Shown: one piece after another, positions 40,441 to 49,465 of the stretch
Layout: each line of letters opens with the position of its first letter
How positions within the stretch are numbered: position 1 is the first letter of the stretch
Source of the DNA: an uncultured Gemmiger sp.
GTDB taxonomy: Bacteria > Bacillota > Clostridia > Oscillospirales > Ruminococcaceae
DNA: 64,000 nucleotides
Reading direction: 5' to 3'
Assembly: GCA_944388245.1 (NCBI GenBank)
Contig: CALXIA010000005.1
Location: 1-64,000, forward strand
The notes under the pieces: generated by a model
Seen by the model: the letters and a program-made list of their open reading frames with translations, nothing else
Told to the model about the DNA's origin: nothing
The model's database searches: none
Translations under genes and position numbers: made by a program

Positions 40441-41289
40441 TTACAGGGTATTGCGGGCGGCCTGCAGGGTGTTGACCATGAGCATGGCCCGGGTCATCAG
40501 GCCCACCCCGCCGGGCACCGGGGTGATGCAGCCGGCTTTTTCGGCCGCGGCGGCAAAATCCACGTCGCCGCAGAGTTTGCCGTTCTCGTCCCGGTTGATG
40601 CCCACGTCGATCACCGCCGCGCCGGGCTTGATCATCTCGCCGGTCACAAAGCGGGGCCGGCCCACCGCCGCCACCAGGATATCAGCCTGGGCGCAGATGG
40701 ACGCCAGGTCCTTTGTGCGGCTGTGGCAGATGGTGACGGTGGCGTTGCGGGCCAGCAGCAGCATGGCCGCCGGCTTGCCCACGATGTTGCTGCGGCCGAT
40801 CACCACCGCCCGCTTGCCGGCCGGATCCACCCCGGCGGCGTCCAGCATCTCCAGGCAGCCCGCGGGGGTGCAGGGCAAAAAGCACTTCTCCCCGATCATC
40901 ATACGGCCCACGTTCACCGGGGTGAAGCCGTCCACGTCCTTTTGGGGCGGGATGGCCTCGATCACCGCCCGCTCGTCGATCTGGGCGGGCAGGGGCAGCT
41001 GCACCAGGATACCGTGCACGCTGTCATCGGCGGCCAGCTGGGCCAGCCGGGCCAGCAGTTCCGCCTGGGTTGTGTCGGCGGGCAGCCGCTCCACCAGGCT
41101 GCGGATGCCGCACTCCTCACAGTCCTTGGCCTTGCCCCGCACATAGACCTCGCTGGCCGGGTCGTCCCCCACCAGCAGCACCGCCAGACAGGGCTGCACC
41201 CCCTGCCGCACACATTCCTCCACGCCGGCGCGCACCCGCGCTTTTACCTGCGCGGCAAGCGCTTTTCCGTCAATGATCCGTGCCGCCAT
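40441..41289 (-). CDS. folD: Methylene-THF dehydrogenase / methenyl-THF cyclohydrolase
   Basis: 282 residues. Conserved: [34 protein letters not shown] (with the Tyr and Lys of the active site), [19 protein letters not shown], and the NADP-binding [18 protein letters not shown]-terminal [15 protein letters not shown]. It interconverts 5,10-methylene-, methenyl- and 10-formyl-THF. The ATG overlaps the end of lgt by 20 bases, with AAAGGAG upstream. Confidence 0.97.
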   Translation of the reverse strand: MAARIIDGKALAAQVKARVRAGVEECVRQGVQPCLAVLLVGDDPASEVYVRGKAKDCEECGIRSLVERLPADTTQAELLARLAQLAADDSVHGILVQLPLPAQIDERAVIEAIPPQKDVDGFTPVNVGRMMIGEKCFLPCTPAGCLEMLDAAGVDPAGKRAVVIGRSNIVGKPAAMLLLARNATVTICHSRTKDLASICAQADILVAAVGRPRFVTGEMIKPGAAVIDVGINRDENGKLCGDVDFAAAAEKAGCITPVPGGVGLMTRAMLMVNTLQAARNTL

Positions 41290-42397
41290 CGCTCTGCTCT
41301 CCTTTCTCCTCTTCGGTGGGAACATCAGCCGGTGCCCGGGCAGCTTGCCACGCCTGCACCGCCGTCTCCATGCGGCTCAGATCGAACCGCTCGTTCATCC
41401 GTTTGGTCGCTTCGACAAACTCCGCGTGGGAGGCCGTGGCCGGCAGGCTCTCCGTTTCGCCGGGCACCCACTCCTCACCGGTGTGGGCTTTCCAGGCCCG
41501 GGCCCACTCGGCCTGCCGGGTCAGGTCCACCGCCAGCGGGATGCGGTACTCCCGCCCGGCAAACCGGCGGCGCAGCACCACCAGCAGGATCAGGGCGGCC
41601 ACCACGCTCACCAGCGCCACCACCTGGCTGACCCGCAGCCCGAAGAAGGGGGTCATCAGGGAATCGGTGCGCAGCCCCTCGATCCAGAACCGGCCCGCGC
41701 CGTACCAGGCGGCGTACCACAGGGCCAACTCCCCGTCGAAGCGGCGCTTTTTTCTCAGGCTCCACAGCAGCGCCAGCCCCGCGAAGCACCAGATGCTCTC
41801 GTACAAAAAGGTGGGGTGCACCGGCAGGGTGGGATCCACCACCACCCCCTGGGCGGCCAGTTCCGCCTGGGTGCGCTCCAGATAGCTCTGGGTGGCGGCG
41901 CTGTACATGCCCCAGGGCAGGGTGGTGTTGGTGCCGAACGCCTCCTGGTTGAAGAAGTTGCCCCAACGGCCCATCCCCTGCCCGATCAAAAAGCCCATGC
42001 TCACCACATCGAAGACCCGCAGCAGCGGCAGCCGCCGCCAGCGGCAGGCCAGCCCGCCGAACACCGCCGCGCCGATCACCGCGCCGTAGATGGCGAGCCC
42101 GCCGTCCCGCAGGTTGATCATCTCCCACAGGCTTTCATACTTGAATGGCGCGAAGATCACATAATAGGCCCGGGCGCTGGCGATGGCCAGCACCCCGCCG
42201 ATCAGGATCACGTCCATAAAGCGGTCCTTGTCAATGCCGAAATCCGGCGCGTAGTGCATCCCGAAAGCCACTGCCAGCAAAAGCCCGGCGGCAATGATGA
42301 CGCCGTACCAGTAGATGGACAGGCTGCCGATGGTGAAGGCCACCCGGCTGATGGTCAGCTCCAGACCCAGGCCGGGAAATTCCACAAGATTGGTCAT
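41270..42397 (-). CDS. lgt: Prolipoprotein diacylglyceryl transferase
   Basis: 375 residues; seven membrane helices with [12 protein letters not shown], the Lgt signature [13 protein letters not shown] and [11 protein letters not shown]. It transfers diacylglycerol to the lipobox cysteine of prolipoproteins. About 90 extra C-terminal residues (from [11 protein letters not shown]) form a hydrophilic tail not needed in typical 270-residue Lgt. The ATG overlaps the M16 stop as ATGA, and GGAGGT lies just upstream. Confidence 0.95.
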   Translation of the reverse strand: MTNLVEFPGLGLELTISRVAFTIGSLSIYWYGVIIAAGLLLAVAFGMHYAPDFGIDKDRFMDVILIGGVLAIASARAYYVIFAPFKYESLWEMINLRDGGLAIYGAVIGAAVFGGLACRWRRLPLLRVFDVVSMGFLIGQGMGRWGNFFNQEAFGTNTTLPWGMYSAATQSYLERTQAELAAQGVVVDPTLPVHPTFLYESIWCFAGLALLWSLRKKRRFDGELALWYAAWYGAGRFWIEGLRTDSLMTPFFGLRVSQVVALVSVVAALILLVVLRRRFAGREYRIPLAVDLTRQAEWARAWKAHTGEEWVPGETESLPATASHAEFVEATKRMNERFDLSRMETAVQAWQAARAPADVPTEEEKGEQSDGGTDH

Positions 42398-43698
42398 CCG
42401 TTTACCTCCGTGGGATGAATCAGCACCGTGGCGCAGCGCTCCCGGCTGAGCATGGTCTGCAGCGCCTGGTCCACATCCTGTTTGGTCAGGTCGGCCAGCG
42501 TCTGCAGCTCGTCGTACACCGTGTAGCCGTGCAAAAAGCTGTTGGCCAGCGCGCTGGCGGTGTCCTCGATCTGCTCCAGGTCCTGGATCAGTTCGCCGTA
42601 CATCCGGTTTTTGTTCAGGCGGAACAGTTCCTCGTCCACCCCTTCGGCCCGCAGCCGGTCGATCTCGTCCAGCAGCATATCCTTTACCCGCTCCGGCTCG
42701 TCGCTCTCGCCGGTAAAGAGGATGCACAGACAGCCGTCCAGCGCCAGGAAATCCCCGTCGAACTCCGGGTTCACCAGCCCCTCGTCGTACAGGCGGCGAT
42801 AGAGCGGGGTGGTGCCGCCCACGATCAGTTCGGTGAGCAGATCGCACAAAATCCGCCCCCGAAGCCCGGCCACCCCCTCCGGCAAGGGGGTCTCCTTGAA
42901 GCCGATGCCCAGACAGGGCTTGGCCACCGGCATGGAAAACTCCAGCCGCTGCCGGGCCACCGCGAGGGGCTCCTCCGCCCGCAGGCGGGTCACCGCGAAG
43001 GGGGTGCGGGGCTCATTCAGCCCGGCGCGGGCACAGGCGGCCTCCAGCTGTTCCATCGTGATGTTGCCCGCCGCCGCCAGCACCATGTTGGCGGGCTGGT
43101 AAAAGGCGTCGGCGCAGGCGTAGAGCATCTCCGGTGTGATCCGGGCGATGCTCTCCACCGTGCCCGCAATGTCGCTGCGCACCGGATGGGCCGCGTACAG
43201 GCACTGGCACAGACCGGTGAGCAGCCGCCAGTCGGCGCTGTCGTCGTACATCTTGATCTCCTGGCCGATGATCCCCTGTTCCTTGGCGATGGTGGCCTCG
43301 GTGAAATAGGGCTTGCCCACCATGCCCAGCAACACGTCCAGACTCTCGTCGATCTTGCCGGTGGCGGTGAAGATATAGCTGGTGCGGTCAAAGCTGGTGT
43401 AGGCGTTGGCGTTGGCGCCGGTCTTGGCGTAGAGGGCGAAGGCGTCCCCCTCCTCGCTTTCAAACATCTTGTGTTCCAGGAAATGGGCCACGCCGGCGGG
43501 CAGGTCCACCCGCACCGGGCCGCGCCCGTCCTGTTTGTCCAGCGTAAAGCTGGCGTCCACCGAGCCGAAGCGGGTGGCGTAGATCGCGTGGGCGCCGCTG
43601 TAGTCGGGCATGGGTTTCACCAGCAGGGTCAGCCCGCTGGGCAGCACCTTGCTCTGGCAGGCGGCGGCGCTCTTGAGCACCTGGGTCAGATCACGCAT
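42394..43698 (-). CDS. M16-family zinc peptidase (YmfH type)
   Basis: 434 residues. The inverted zinc motif HFLEH with downstream Glu region (EEGDAFALYAKTGANANAYTS) is intact, followed by FTATGKIDESLDVLLGMV. The second M16 domain is inactive in sequence. In clostridia and bacilli such a peptidase is paired with a non-catalytic homologue, encoded here immediately upstream with an 8-base overlap. Processing substrate unknown. Confidence 0.88.
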   Translation of the reverse strand: MRDLTQVLKSAAACQSKVLPSGLTLLVKPMPDYSGAHAIYATRFGSVDASFTLDKQDGRGPVRVDLPAGVAHFLEHKMFESEEGDAFALYAKTGANANAYTSFDRTSYIFTATGKIDESLDVLLGMVGKPYFTEATIAKEQGIIGQEIKMYDDSADWRLLTGLCQCLYAAHPVRSDIAGTVESIARITPEMLYACADAFYQPANMVLAAAGNITMEQLEAACARAGLNEPRTPFAVTRLRAEEPLAVARQRLEFSMPVAKPCLGIGFKETPLPEGVAGLRGRILCDLLTELIVGGTTPLYRRLYDEGLVNPEFDGDFLALDGCLCILFTGESDEPERVKDMLLDEIDRLRAEGVDEELFRLNKNRMYGELIQDLEQIEDTASALANSFLHGYTVYDELQTLADLTKQDVDQALQTMLSRERCATVLIHPTEVNG

Positions 43699-44971
43699 GG
43701 TCGGCGCCTCCTTCCGGGCTGGTGACCAGATAGGCCACCGAGAAGCTGAACCGGGCCAGCAGCGCGCGCACCTGATCCCGGGTGACCGCCCGCAGCCGGG
43801 CGGCGGACTGGGCCGGGGTGCGCACCTCGCCGCCCCGGCAGATCTCCATATAATACCAGTTTTCCAGACCGGACAGGCTGTCGCCCACCGATTCCAGCCC
43901 GCTGAGCAGGCCGCGGCGGCAATCCTCCAGTTCCTCGTCCTCAATGGGGCCGGCGCAGAGCCGGTCCAGTTCCGCCAGGATGGCCGCCTGGGCCTGTTCG
44001 GCCTTGGCGGGCTCCACCCCGCTGTCCACCGTCATGCAGCCCACCATGCTCTGCAAACTGGAGCCGCAATAGTAGCACAGGCTCTGCTTTTCCCGCACGT
44101 TCAGAAACAGCCGGCTGGTGGTGGAACCGCCGAACAGACTCATGGCCAGGCGGCATACGTCGATCTCCTCTGCCGCCAGCGGCGCGGCGCTGGTGAAGAG
44201 CATGCAGAGTTTGGCCTGGGTCACGCCGGGCAGTTTCTCCACAAAGTGCCGGGGCAGGCCCCGGGGCTGGGCGCTGGGGCCCGCCAGGGCCGCGGGCTCC
44301 CGCCGGATGCCGGCCAGCGCCTGTTCCAGCTGGGCGCAGACCGCCGCGGGATCGGCCCCCAGCACCATCACGTCCAGGGTGGCGGTGCGCAGGATCTCCT
44401 GATAGGCCTCGTACAGCTCGGCCGGGGTAACGCCGGGCACCTCTTCCAGATAACCGTCCCGCTCGATGCCCTCCGGCGCGTCGCCGTAGAACTTGCGGCG
44501 GGCCTGCCGCACACAGTAGAGCCGTTTGTCGTTGATCTCGGCCTGCAGCCGCTTTTTCAGCTTGTCCTTCTCGATCTCCACCGCTTCGGGGTCAAAGCAG
44601 CCGTTGACCAGATAGGGGCGGAACGCCACCCCCAGGGCGATGGAGGCGTACTGGGCGGTCAGGTCCTCCCCGTCCAGGGCGAAAGCGTCCCGGATGCCGC
44701 AGACGCTCACCGACAGGACCCGGTCCGCCCCGTTGGAGGTCAGATCCACCGACAGGTCCGCCCCGTACAGCCCCGCCAGCCGGCGGGAGAGCTCGGTCAT
44801 ATCGGGGCAGTCGGCATAGCCCCGGTCCAGCACCAGCGGCAGCAGGGCATGGGCGGTGGCCCGGTCCCGGCGGGCCGGGAACCGGAAGTGCAGGCTGATC
44901 CTGCAGCGGTTGAATTTTTGCGCGTCGATCGTGTTCAGATACACGCCGGGCGCCAGCATACTACGTTCCAC
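43691..44971 (-). CDS. M16-family peptidase homologue lacking the zinc motif (YmfF type)
   Basis: 426 residues aligned to the M16 fold but without HxxEH: the corresponding segment reads HALLPLVLDRGY. The C-terminal half keeps the R/Y-type element (REKQSLCYYCGSS). It is the expected non-catalytic partner of the enzyme encoded next, together forming one chamber. The GTG at 44971 has AAGGAG nine bases upstream; an ATG five codons later is the alternative start. Confidence 0.85.
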   Translation of the reverse strand: MERSMLAPGVYLNTIDAQKFNRCRISLHFRFPARRDRATAHALLPLVLDRGYADCPDMTELSRRLAGLYGADLSVDLTSNGADRVLSVSVCGIRDAFALDGEDLTAQYASIALGVAFRPYLVNGCFDPEAVEIEKDKLKKRLQAEINDKRLYCVRQARRKFYGDAPEGIERDGYLEEVPGVTPAELYEAYQEILRTATLDVMVLGADPAAVCAQLEQALAGIRREPAALAGPSAQPRGLPRHFVEKLPGVTQAKLCMLFTSAAPLAAEEIDVCRLAMSLFGGSTTSRLFLNVREKQSLCYYCGSSLQSMVGCMTVDSGVEPAKAEQAQAAILAELDRLCAGPIEDEELEDCRRGLLSGLESVGDSLSGLENWYYMEICRGGEVRTPAQSAARLRAVTRDQVRALLARFSFSVAYLVTSPEGGADHA

Positions 44972-45020
44972 TTGCGTTTGCTCCTTGGTAAAAAATATTG
45001 TGGCCTTGCGGCAGGACAAA

Positions 45021-45048
45021 GACGCCGGGGCGATGGCACACCGGCGTC
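45021..45048 (-). terminator. Terminator of the VanY-type carboxypeptidase gene
   Basis: On the minus strand GACGCCGG pairs with CCGGCGTC, followed by TTTGTCC. Confidence 0.6.
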
Positions 45049-45062
45049 GGGAACAGCGGGGG

Positions 45063-45989
45063 TCAGGCGGCCGACGAGGCGGGATCCCCGTCGGCGGAGG
45101 CGGAACCGCTCTCCGGCACGGGGGTATCCTGGGCGGCGCTGCCATAGGTGGCCCAGAACTCCTCCAGGCACAGGCCGGAGGCCTGGATGGCGGCGGCGTT
45201 CTCCGCCCCCACATACCGCCAGTGCCAGGGCTCGAAGATAATGCCGGTGATGGCGGACTTATCCTCCGGATACCGCTCGATGAAGCCGTACTCGGCGGCG
45301 TGTTTCACCAGCCAGGCATAGGCGTCGGTATCGGCAAAGCCGGAGTCCATGATCCGGTAGCTTTCGGTGAGGATGTCGGCGGCGTAGCCGGTGTTATGCT
45401 CGGAATAACCGGGCACCGCCACCACCGTCTTGGCCTGTTCCCGGGCTTGTTCCTCATCCAGGCCCGTCTTGATCATTTTTTCCACCTGCTGGTCAAACAA
45501 TCCCTGCTGGTACTCCACCGACCGGTAACCGGACTGCAGGATCAGGCTGACCCCCTCCAGCTGGGCGGCGGCCTGCATGGCGGCAAAGGACTGGGCAGCC
45601 TCGGTCTGCAGTTCCTTGCCGGTGGCCGCGTCGCCCACCTGGGTCTCGACGGTATACCCATCGGGCAGGCCCATATTGTTGTTGACCAGGATCATCCGCG
45701 CGTCGGTAAAATCCACGCTGGTGGTCACCGCCGGCGCGGGGGTGGCGGCCGGCGCGCTGGCGGCGGAGGAGTCCGGAACGGAAGTGTCCGCCGGTTTGCC
45801 CTTGCCCACAGCAAGCAGCGCGCGCACCCCCAGCACCACCACCAGCACAAGCGCCAGCACCAGCAAGCCGAACACGATCCGGTTGCGGCGGATGCGTTTG
45901 CGCCGCCGGGCCGCGGCGGCGCGCCGGGCCGCCGGGCTGAGCTGCATACGGCGCGGTGGCGCGCCGGACGATCTGCGATCCTGAGCCAT
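45063..45989 (-). CDS. VanY-type D-alanyl-D-alanine carboxypeptidase (M15B)
   Basis: 308 residues. An Arg-rich cytoplasmic start is followed by one membrane helix (about 38-60), a Ser/Ala/Pro linker and the M15 domain. Zinc ligands and catalytic residues are visible in PGYSEHNTGYAADI (SxHxxGxAxD) and in FEPWHWRYVG (ExxH). It is thus a membrane-anchored extracytoplasmic zinc peptidase trimming peptidoglycan stem peptides. It is monocistronic with a consensus promoter and its own terminator. No van resistance genes accompany it. Confidence 0.9.
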   Translation of the reverse strand: MAQDRRSSGAPPRRMQLSPAARRAAAARRRKRIRRNRIVFGLLVLALVLVVVLGVRALLAVGKGKPADTSVPDSSAASAPAATPAPAVTTSVDFTDARMILVNNNMGLPDGYTVETQVGDAATGKELQTEAAQSFAAMQAAAQLEGVSLILQSGYRSVEYQQGLFDQQVEKMIKTGLDEEQAREQAKTVVAVPGYSEHNTGYAADILTESYRIMDSGFADTDAYAWLVKHAAEYGFIERYPEDKSAITGIIFEPWHWRYVGAENAAAIQASGLCLEEFWATYGSAAQDTPVPESGSASADGDPASSAA

Positions 45990-46060
45990 TGATACGAACG
46001 CCTCCCTTGCGGAGTCAGGGCGGCCCCGCGATACAAACCCCCGAACAGGTCTTTCCTATT

Positions 46061-46089
46061 ATTATACAAAATCCGGACCGGCCTGTAAA
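46061..46089 (-). promoter_or_regulatory. Promoter of the VanY-type gene
   Basis: Minus-strand TTTACA (46089-46084), 17-base spacer, TATAAT (46066-46061). Confidence 0.7.
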
Positions 46090-46165
46090 CCGCTGTGTTT
46101 GCCCCGGGGAAGTTCCCGGCCGGGAATCGGGCATTTTTCACAGTTCTGCCACCTTTTTGGCCGGA

Positions 46166-46194
46166 TTGTAACCGGGAGAGGTTTGTGGTATACT
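46166..46194 (+). promoter_or_regulatory. Promoter of the purine nucleoside phosphorylase gene
   Basis: TTGTAA (46166-46171), 17-base spacer, TATACT (46189-46194) with upstream TGTGG. Confidence 0.7.
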
Positions 46195-46247
46195 AAAGCG
46201 GTATACAAACGCCGGGTGTTCCGGCGAAGCAGGAAAGGAGCCTGATT

Positions 46248-47060
46248 ATGCGGCAGGAAATTGACGCCGCAGCCGCCCTGATCCGTCAGCGGCTGGGGTT
46301 CAGTCCGCAGATCGCCATCGTGCTGGGCAGCGGCCTGGGCGGGCTGGCGGACAAGATCGAGCAGCCGGTGTATCTGCCTTATGGCGAGATCCCGGGCTTT
46401 AAGGCCTCCACGGCGCCGGGGCATGCCGGGCGGTTTGTGGCCGGGCGGCTGGGCGGCAAGGCCGTGATCTGCATGCAGGGGCGGCTGCATTTCTACGAGG
46501 GCCACACCATGCAGGAGATCGCGTTCCCGGTGCGGGTGCTGAAGGCGCTGGGGGTGCGGGCCCTGGTGCTGACCAACGCGGCCGGCGGCGTGAATCTGGA
46601 GTTCTCGGTGGGGGACCTGATGCTCATTGAGGATCACATCAACTTTATGGGGGCCAATCCCCTGACCGGCCCCAACGACGACAGCGTGGGCCCGCGTTTC
46701 TGCGATATGTCCACCGCCTACGACCCGGCGCTGCGGGCGCTGCTGGCCCAGGTGGCCGCCGAGCAGGGGGTCGCCCTGCGCACCGGCGTGTATCTGGGTT
46801 ACATGGGCCCCAGCTACGAGACCCCGGCGGAGATCCGGGCGTTCCGCACCCTGGGGGCCGACGCGGTGGGCATGAGCACCGTGCCCGAGGCCATCGCCGC
46901 GGCCCACTGCGGCCTGCCCACGGTGGCGCTGAGCCTGATCACCAACATGGCCGCCGGCATCGAGAAAAAGAAGCTGGACGGGGACGAGGTGATCGAGATC
47001 GCCAACCGCCGCGCCCAGGTGCTGGAGGAACTGGTGACCGGGTTCGTGGCCCGGGTATGA
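46248..47060 (+). CDS. punA: Purine-nucleoside phosphorylase (trimeric type)
   Basis: 270 residues with the PNP family II blocks: IVLGSGLGGLAD, PGHAGRFVAGRL, GRLHFYEGH, LTNAAGGVN and the purine-contact MSTVPEAIAA. It splits inosine or guanosine with phosphate. AGGAAAGGAG precedes the ATG. It is followed by the Mrp gene 67 bases later on the same strand. Confidence 0.93.
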   Translation: MRQEIDAAAALIRQRLGFSPQIAIVLGSGLGGLADKIEQPVYLPYGEIPGFKASTAPGHAGRFVAGRLGGKAVICMQGRLHFYEGHTMQEIAFPVRVLKALGVRALVLTNAAGGVNLEFSVGDLMLIEDHINFMGANPLTGPNDDSVGPRFCDMSTAYDPALRALLAQVAAEQGVALRTGVYLGYMGPSYETPAEIRAFRTLGADAVGMSTVPEAIAAAHCGLPTVALSLITNMAAGIEKKKLDGDEVIEIANRRAQVLEELVTGFVARV

Positions 47061-47127
47061 CCCGATTTTGCGGGCCGTCTGGCCCTGTACAGAAAAACCA
47101 ATGCATAAAAAAGGGAGAGAGCAAACC

Positions 47128-47955
47128 ATGAGCGAATGTACCCATGACTGCAGCAGCTGCTCGTCCAACTGCGCCAGCCGCAATCAACCGCAGGATCTGC
47201 ACGAGCCGCCCCATCCGCTGAGCCATATCAAAAAGGTGATCGGCGTTGTGAGCGGCAAGGGCGGTGTGGGAAAGAGCATGACCAGCGCCATGCTGGCCAC
47301 CCTGCTGCGCCGGCGCGACTATTCGGTGGGGGTGCTGGATGCGGACGTGACCGGTCCTTCCATCCCCAAGCTGTTCGGCATCCACGGCCGGGCGCTGGCG
47401 GACGAGAACGGCTGCTGGCCCATCAAGAGCCGCACCGGCATTGACGTGATGAGCGTGAACCTGCTGCTGGACAACGAGGAAGACCCGGTGGTCTGGCGGG
47501 GTCCGGTGATCGCCGGGGCGGTGAAGCAGTTCTGGCAGGAGGTCATCTGGAAGGATGTGGACTTCCTGTTCGTGGACATGCCTCCGGGAACCGGCGACGT
47601 GCCGCTGACCGTATTCCAGACCCTGCCGGTGGACGGCATCATCGTGGTGGCCAGCCCGCAGGAACTGGTGGGAATGATCGTGACCAAGGCGGTGAAGATG
47701 GCCGAGATGATGAACATTCCCATTCTGGGCATCGTGGAGAATATGAGCTATATCGTCTGCCCGGACTGCGGCAAAAAGATCAGCGTCTTTGGCGAGAGCC
47801 ATGTGGACGAGGTGGCCGCGAAGCACGGGCTGAAGGTGCTGGCCAAGATGCCCATTGACCCCAAGCTGGCCCAGAACGCCGACCAGGGCGTGATCGAATC
47901 CTTTGAGGGCGACTACCTGGACGGCGCCGCCGACGCGGTGGAAGCGCTGCTGTAA
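47128..47955 (+). CDS. Mrp/NBP35-type Fe-S carrier ATPase
   Basis: 275 residues. An N-terminal cysteine cluster (CTHDCSSCSSNC) precedes the deviant Walker A SGKGGVGKSMT, switch DADVTGPSIP, and VDMPPGTGD. CPDCGK near residue 212 is the C-terminal CxxC that holds a bridging [4Fe-4S] cluster in the dimer. It is expected to deliver Fe-S clusters to apoproteins. The ATG at 47128 follows AAGGGAGAG. Confidence 0.92.
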   Translation: MSECTHDCSSCSSNCASRNQPQDLHEPPHPLSHIKKVIGVVSGKGGVGKSMTSAMLATLLRRRDYSVGVLDADVTGPSIPKLFGIHGRALADENGCWPIKSRTGIDVMSVNLLLDNEEDPVVWRGPVIAGAVKQFWQEVIWKDVDFLFVDMPPGTGDVPLTVFQTLPVDGIIVVASPQELVGMIVTKAVKMAEMMNIPILGIVENMSYIVCPDCGKKISVFGESHVDEVAAKHGLKVLAKMPIDPKLAQNADQGVIESFEGDYLDGAADAVEALL

Positions 47956-47959
47956 AGAC

Positions 47960-47991
47960 AAAAGGGACACGCTGCAATGCGTGTCCCTTTT
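47960..47991 (+). terminator. Terminator after the Mrp gene
   Basis: AAAAGGGACACGC pairs with GCGTGTCCCTTTT around TGCAAT, then CTTTTG. Confidence 0.8.
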
Positions 47992-48002
47992 CTTTTGCCG
48001 AT

Positions 48003-48097
48003 CCGGGGGACCAGTCCCCCAGCCCTCCATCCTGCGGGCCGGAGGATTCCGGCCCGCGATTTCCAGGGGGTATGGGGGAGACGTTGTCTCCCCCATA
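48003..48097. repeat. Cluster of three palindromes between convergent genes
   Basis: Consecutive hairpins GGGGGAC/GTCCCCC, GCGGGCCGG/CCGGCCCGC and TATGGGGGAGAC/GTCTCCCCCATA fill the gap before the GH13 gene. The cluster lies beyond the Mrp terminator and resembles a small palindromic intergenic element. It holds no gene that I can see. Confidence 0.45.
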
Positions 48098-48105
48098 TTG
48101 GCCTT

Positions 48106-49419
48106 TTATCGCTCCATCTTCCAGAACTGCACGCTGTAGGGCGGCAGGGTGCTGCCGCCGCCAAAATCGTGCCGGGTGTCGGTGAGCAATTCCTGCGCCT
48201 GGCCGCAGCCCGCGTCAAAGTGGGCGGTCCAGGGCTCGCCGTCGGCGTTCACCGCCACCAGCACCCGCTCGGAATCGGTGCGCCGCTCAAAGATGATCTG
48301 CTTGTTGGTGAGCACCACATTCCGATAGCTGCCATACCGCAGCGCCTCGCTGCTGGTACGGGCCTTGGCCATGGCGGCGATGGCGTCGCAGAGGGCGTTC
48401 CACTGGGGCGCTTCCAGTTCCGGGCGCAGCGGCGCGTCGGTGCCGGGGGTTTTCTGGCCCTGCACGCCCCACTCGCTGCCGTAGTAGACGCTGGGCACAC
48501 CGGGCATCCCGAACATCACCCCATAGACCAGCGGCAGATGGGCGGGGTCGGTCAGGATACTGGCAATACGGGTCACATCGTGGTTGTCCACAAAGGAATA
48601 GGGGTGCCGGCCCTTGTACAGGGTCCAGGGCTCGGGCCCGAACTGCCGGGCCAGGCTGTGCCCGATCTCGAACATATTCATGGAGTTGAAGCTGGAATAC
48701 AGCCCCTTATAGCACTCGTAGTTGGTGACCGAATGGCACATCTCGTCGTTCATCCACCGGTTGTAGTCCCCGTGCACCACCTCGCCCAGCAGCGCGAAGT
48801 CCGGTTTGAGGGTTTCGGTGAACCCGCGCAGCTGCCGCAGAAAATCCAGATCCAGGCAATAGGCCACATCCAGCCGCAGGCCGTCGATGTCAAACTGCTC
48901 CACCCAGCTCCGGATGGCCGAGAAGATATGCTCCACCACCGCCGGGTTGCGAAGATTCAGCTTGACCAGATCGTTGTGGCCCTCCCAGCCCTCGTACCAG
49001 AAGCCGTCGTTTTTGTCGGTGTTGCCGCCAAAATCAATATGGAACCAGTCCTTGTAAGGGCTGGCCTCCCGGTTGCGGCGCACATCCTCAAAGGCCCAGA
49101 AGCCCCGGCCCACATGGTTGAACACCCCGTCCAGCAGCACCCGCAGCCCCGCGTCGTGGAAGGTCTTGCAGACCGCCGCCAGGTCCTCGTTTTCGCCCAG
49201 ACGGCAGTCCAGAGTGTGGTAGTCCCGGGTGTCGTAGCCGTGGGCGTCACTCTGAAACACCGGATTCAGCAGCACCGCGCCGCAGCCCAGGGCCGCGATA
49301 TGCGGCGCCCAGGTCTCCAGCCGGCGGATGCGGGGCACCATCTGCCCGTCGTTGTGCGCAGGTGCGCCGCACAGGCCCAGCGGGTAGATCTGATAAACGG
49401 TCGTGTCATAAAACCACAT
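48106..49419 (-). CDS. GH13 alpha-amylase-family glycosidase
   Basis: 437 residues, cytoplasmic (no signal peptide). GH13 regions: LLDGVFNHVG (I), FDIDGLRLDVAYCLD with the nucleophile Asp (II), FALLGEVVHGDY with acid/base Glu (III) and SFVDNHDVTR with the third acid (IV). The N-terminal VYQIYPLG is typical. It probably hydrolyses maltodextrins or short alpha-glucans; subfamily cannot be fixed by eye. It begins 46 bases after the SGNH gene, so it may be read through from the acyltransferase operon. Confidence 0.88.
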   Translation of the reverse strand: MWFYDTTVYQIYPLGLCGAPAHNDGQMVPRIRRLETWAPHIAALGCGAVLLNPVFQSDAHGYDTRDYHTLDCRLGENEDLAAVCKTFHDAGLRVLLDGVFNHVGRGFWAFEDVRRNREASPYKDWFHIDFGGNTDKNDGFWYEGWEGHNDLVKLNLRNPAVVEHIFSAIRSWVEQFDIDGLRLDVAYCLDLDFLRQLRGFTETLKPDFALLGEVVHGDYNRWMNDEMCHSVTNYECYKGLYSSFNSMNMFEIGHSLARQFGPEPWTLYKGRHPYSFVDNHDVTRIASILTDPAHLPLVYGVMFGMPGVPSVYYGSEWGVQGQKTPGTDAPLRPELEAPQWNALCDAIAAMAKARTSSEALRYGSYRNVVLTNKQIIFERRTDSERVLVAVNADGEPWTAHFDAGCGQAQELLTDTRHDFGGGSTLPPYSVQFWKMER

Positions 49420-49465
49420 AGAAGTTTCTTCTCCTTATCTGTCGCCGGCACAAAGGCCGGTTTTC

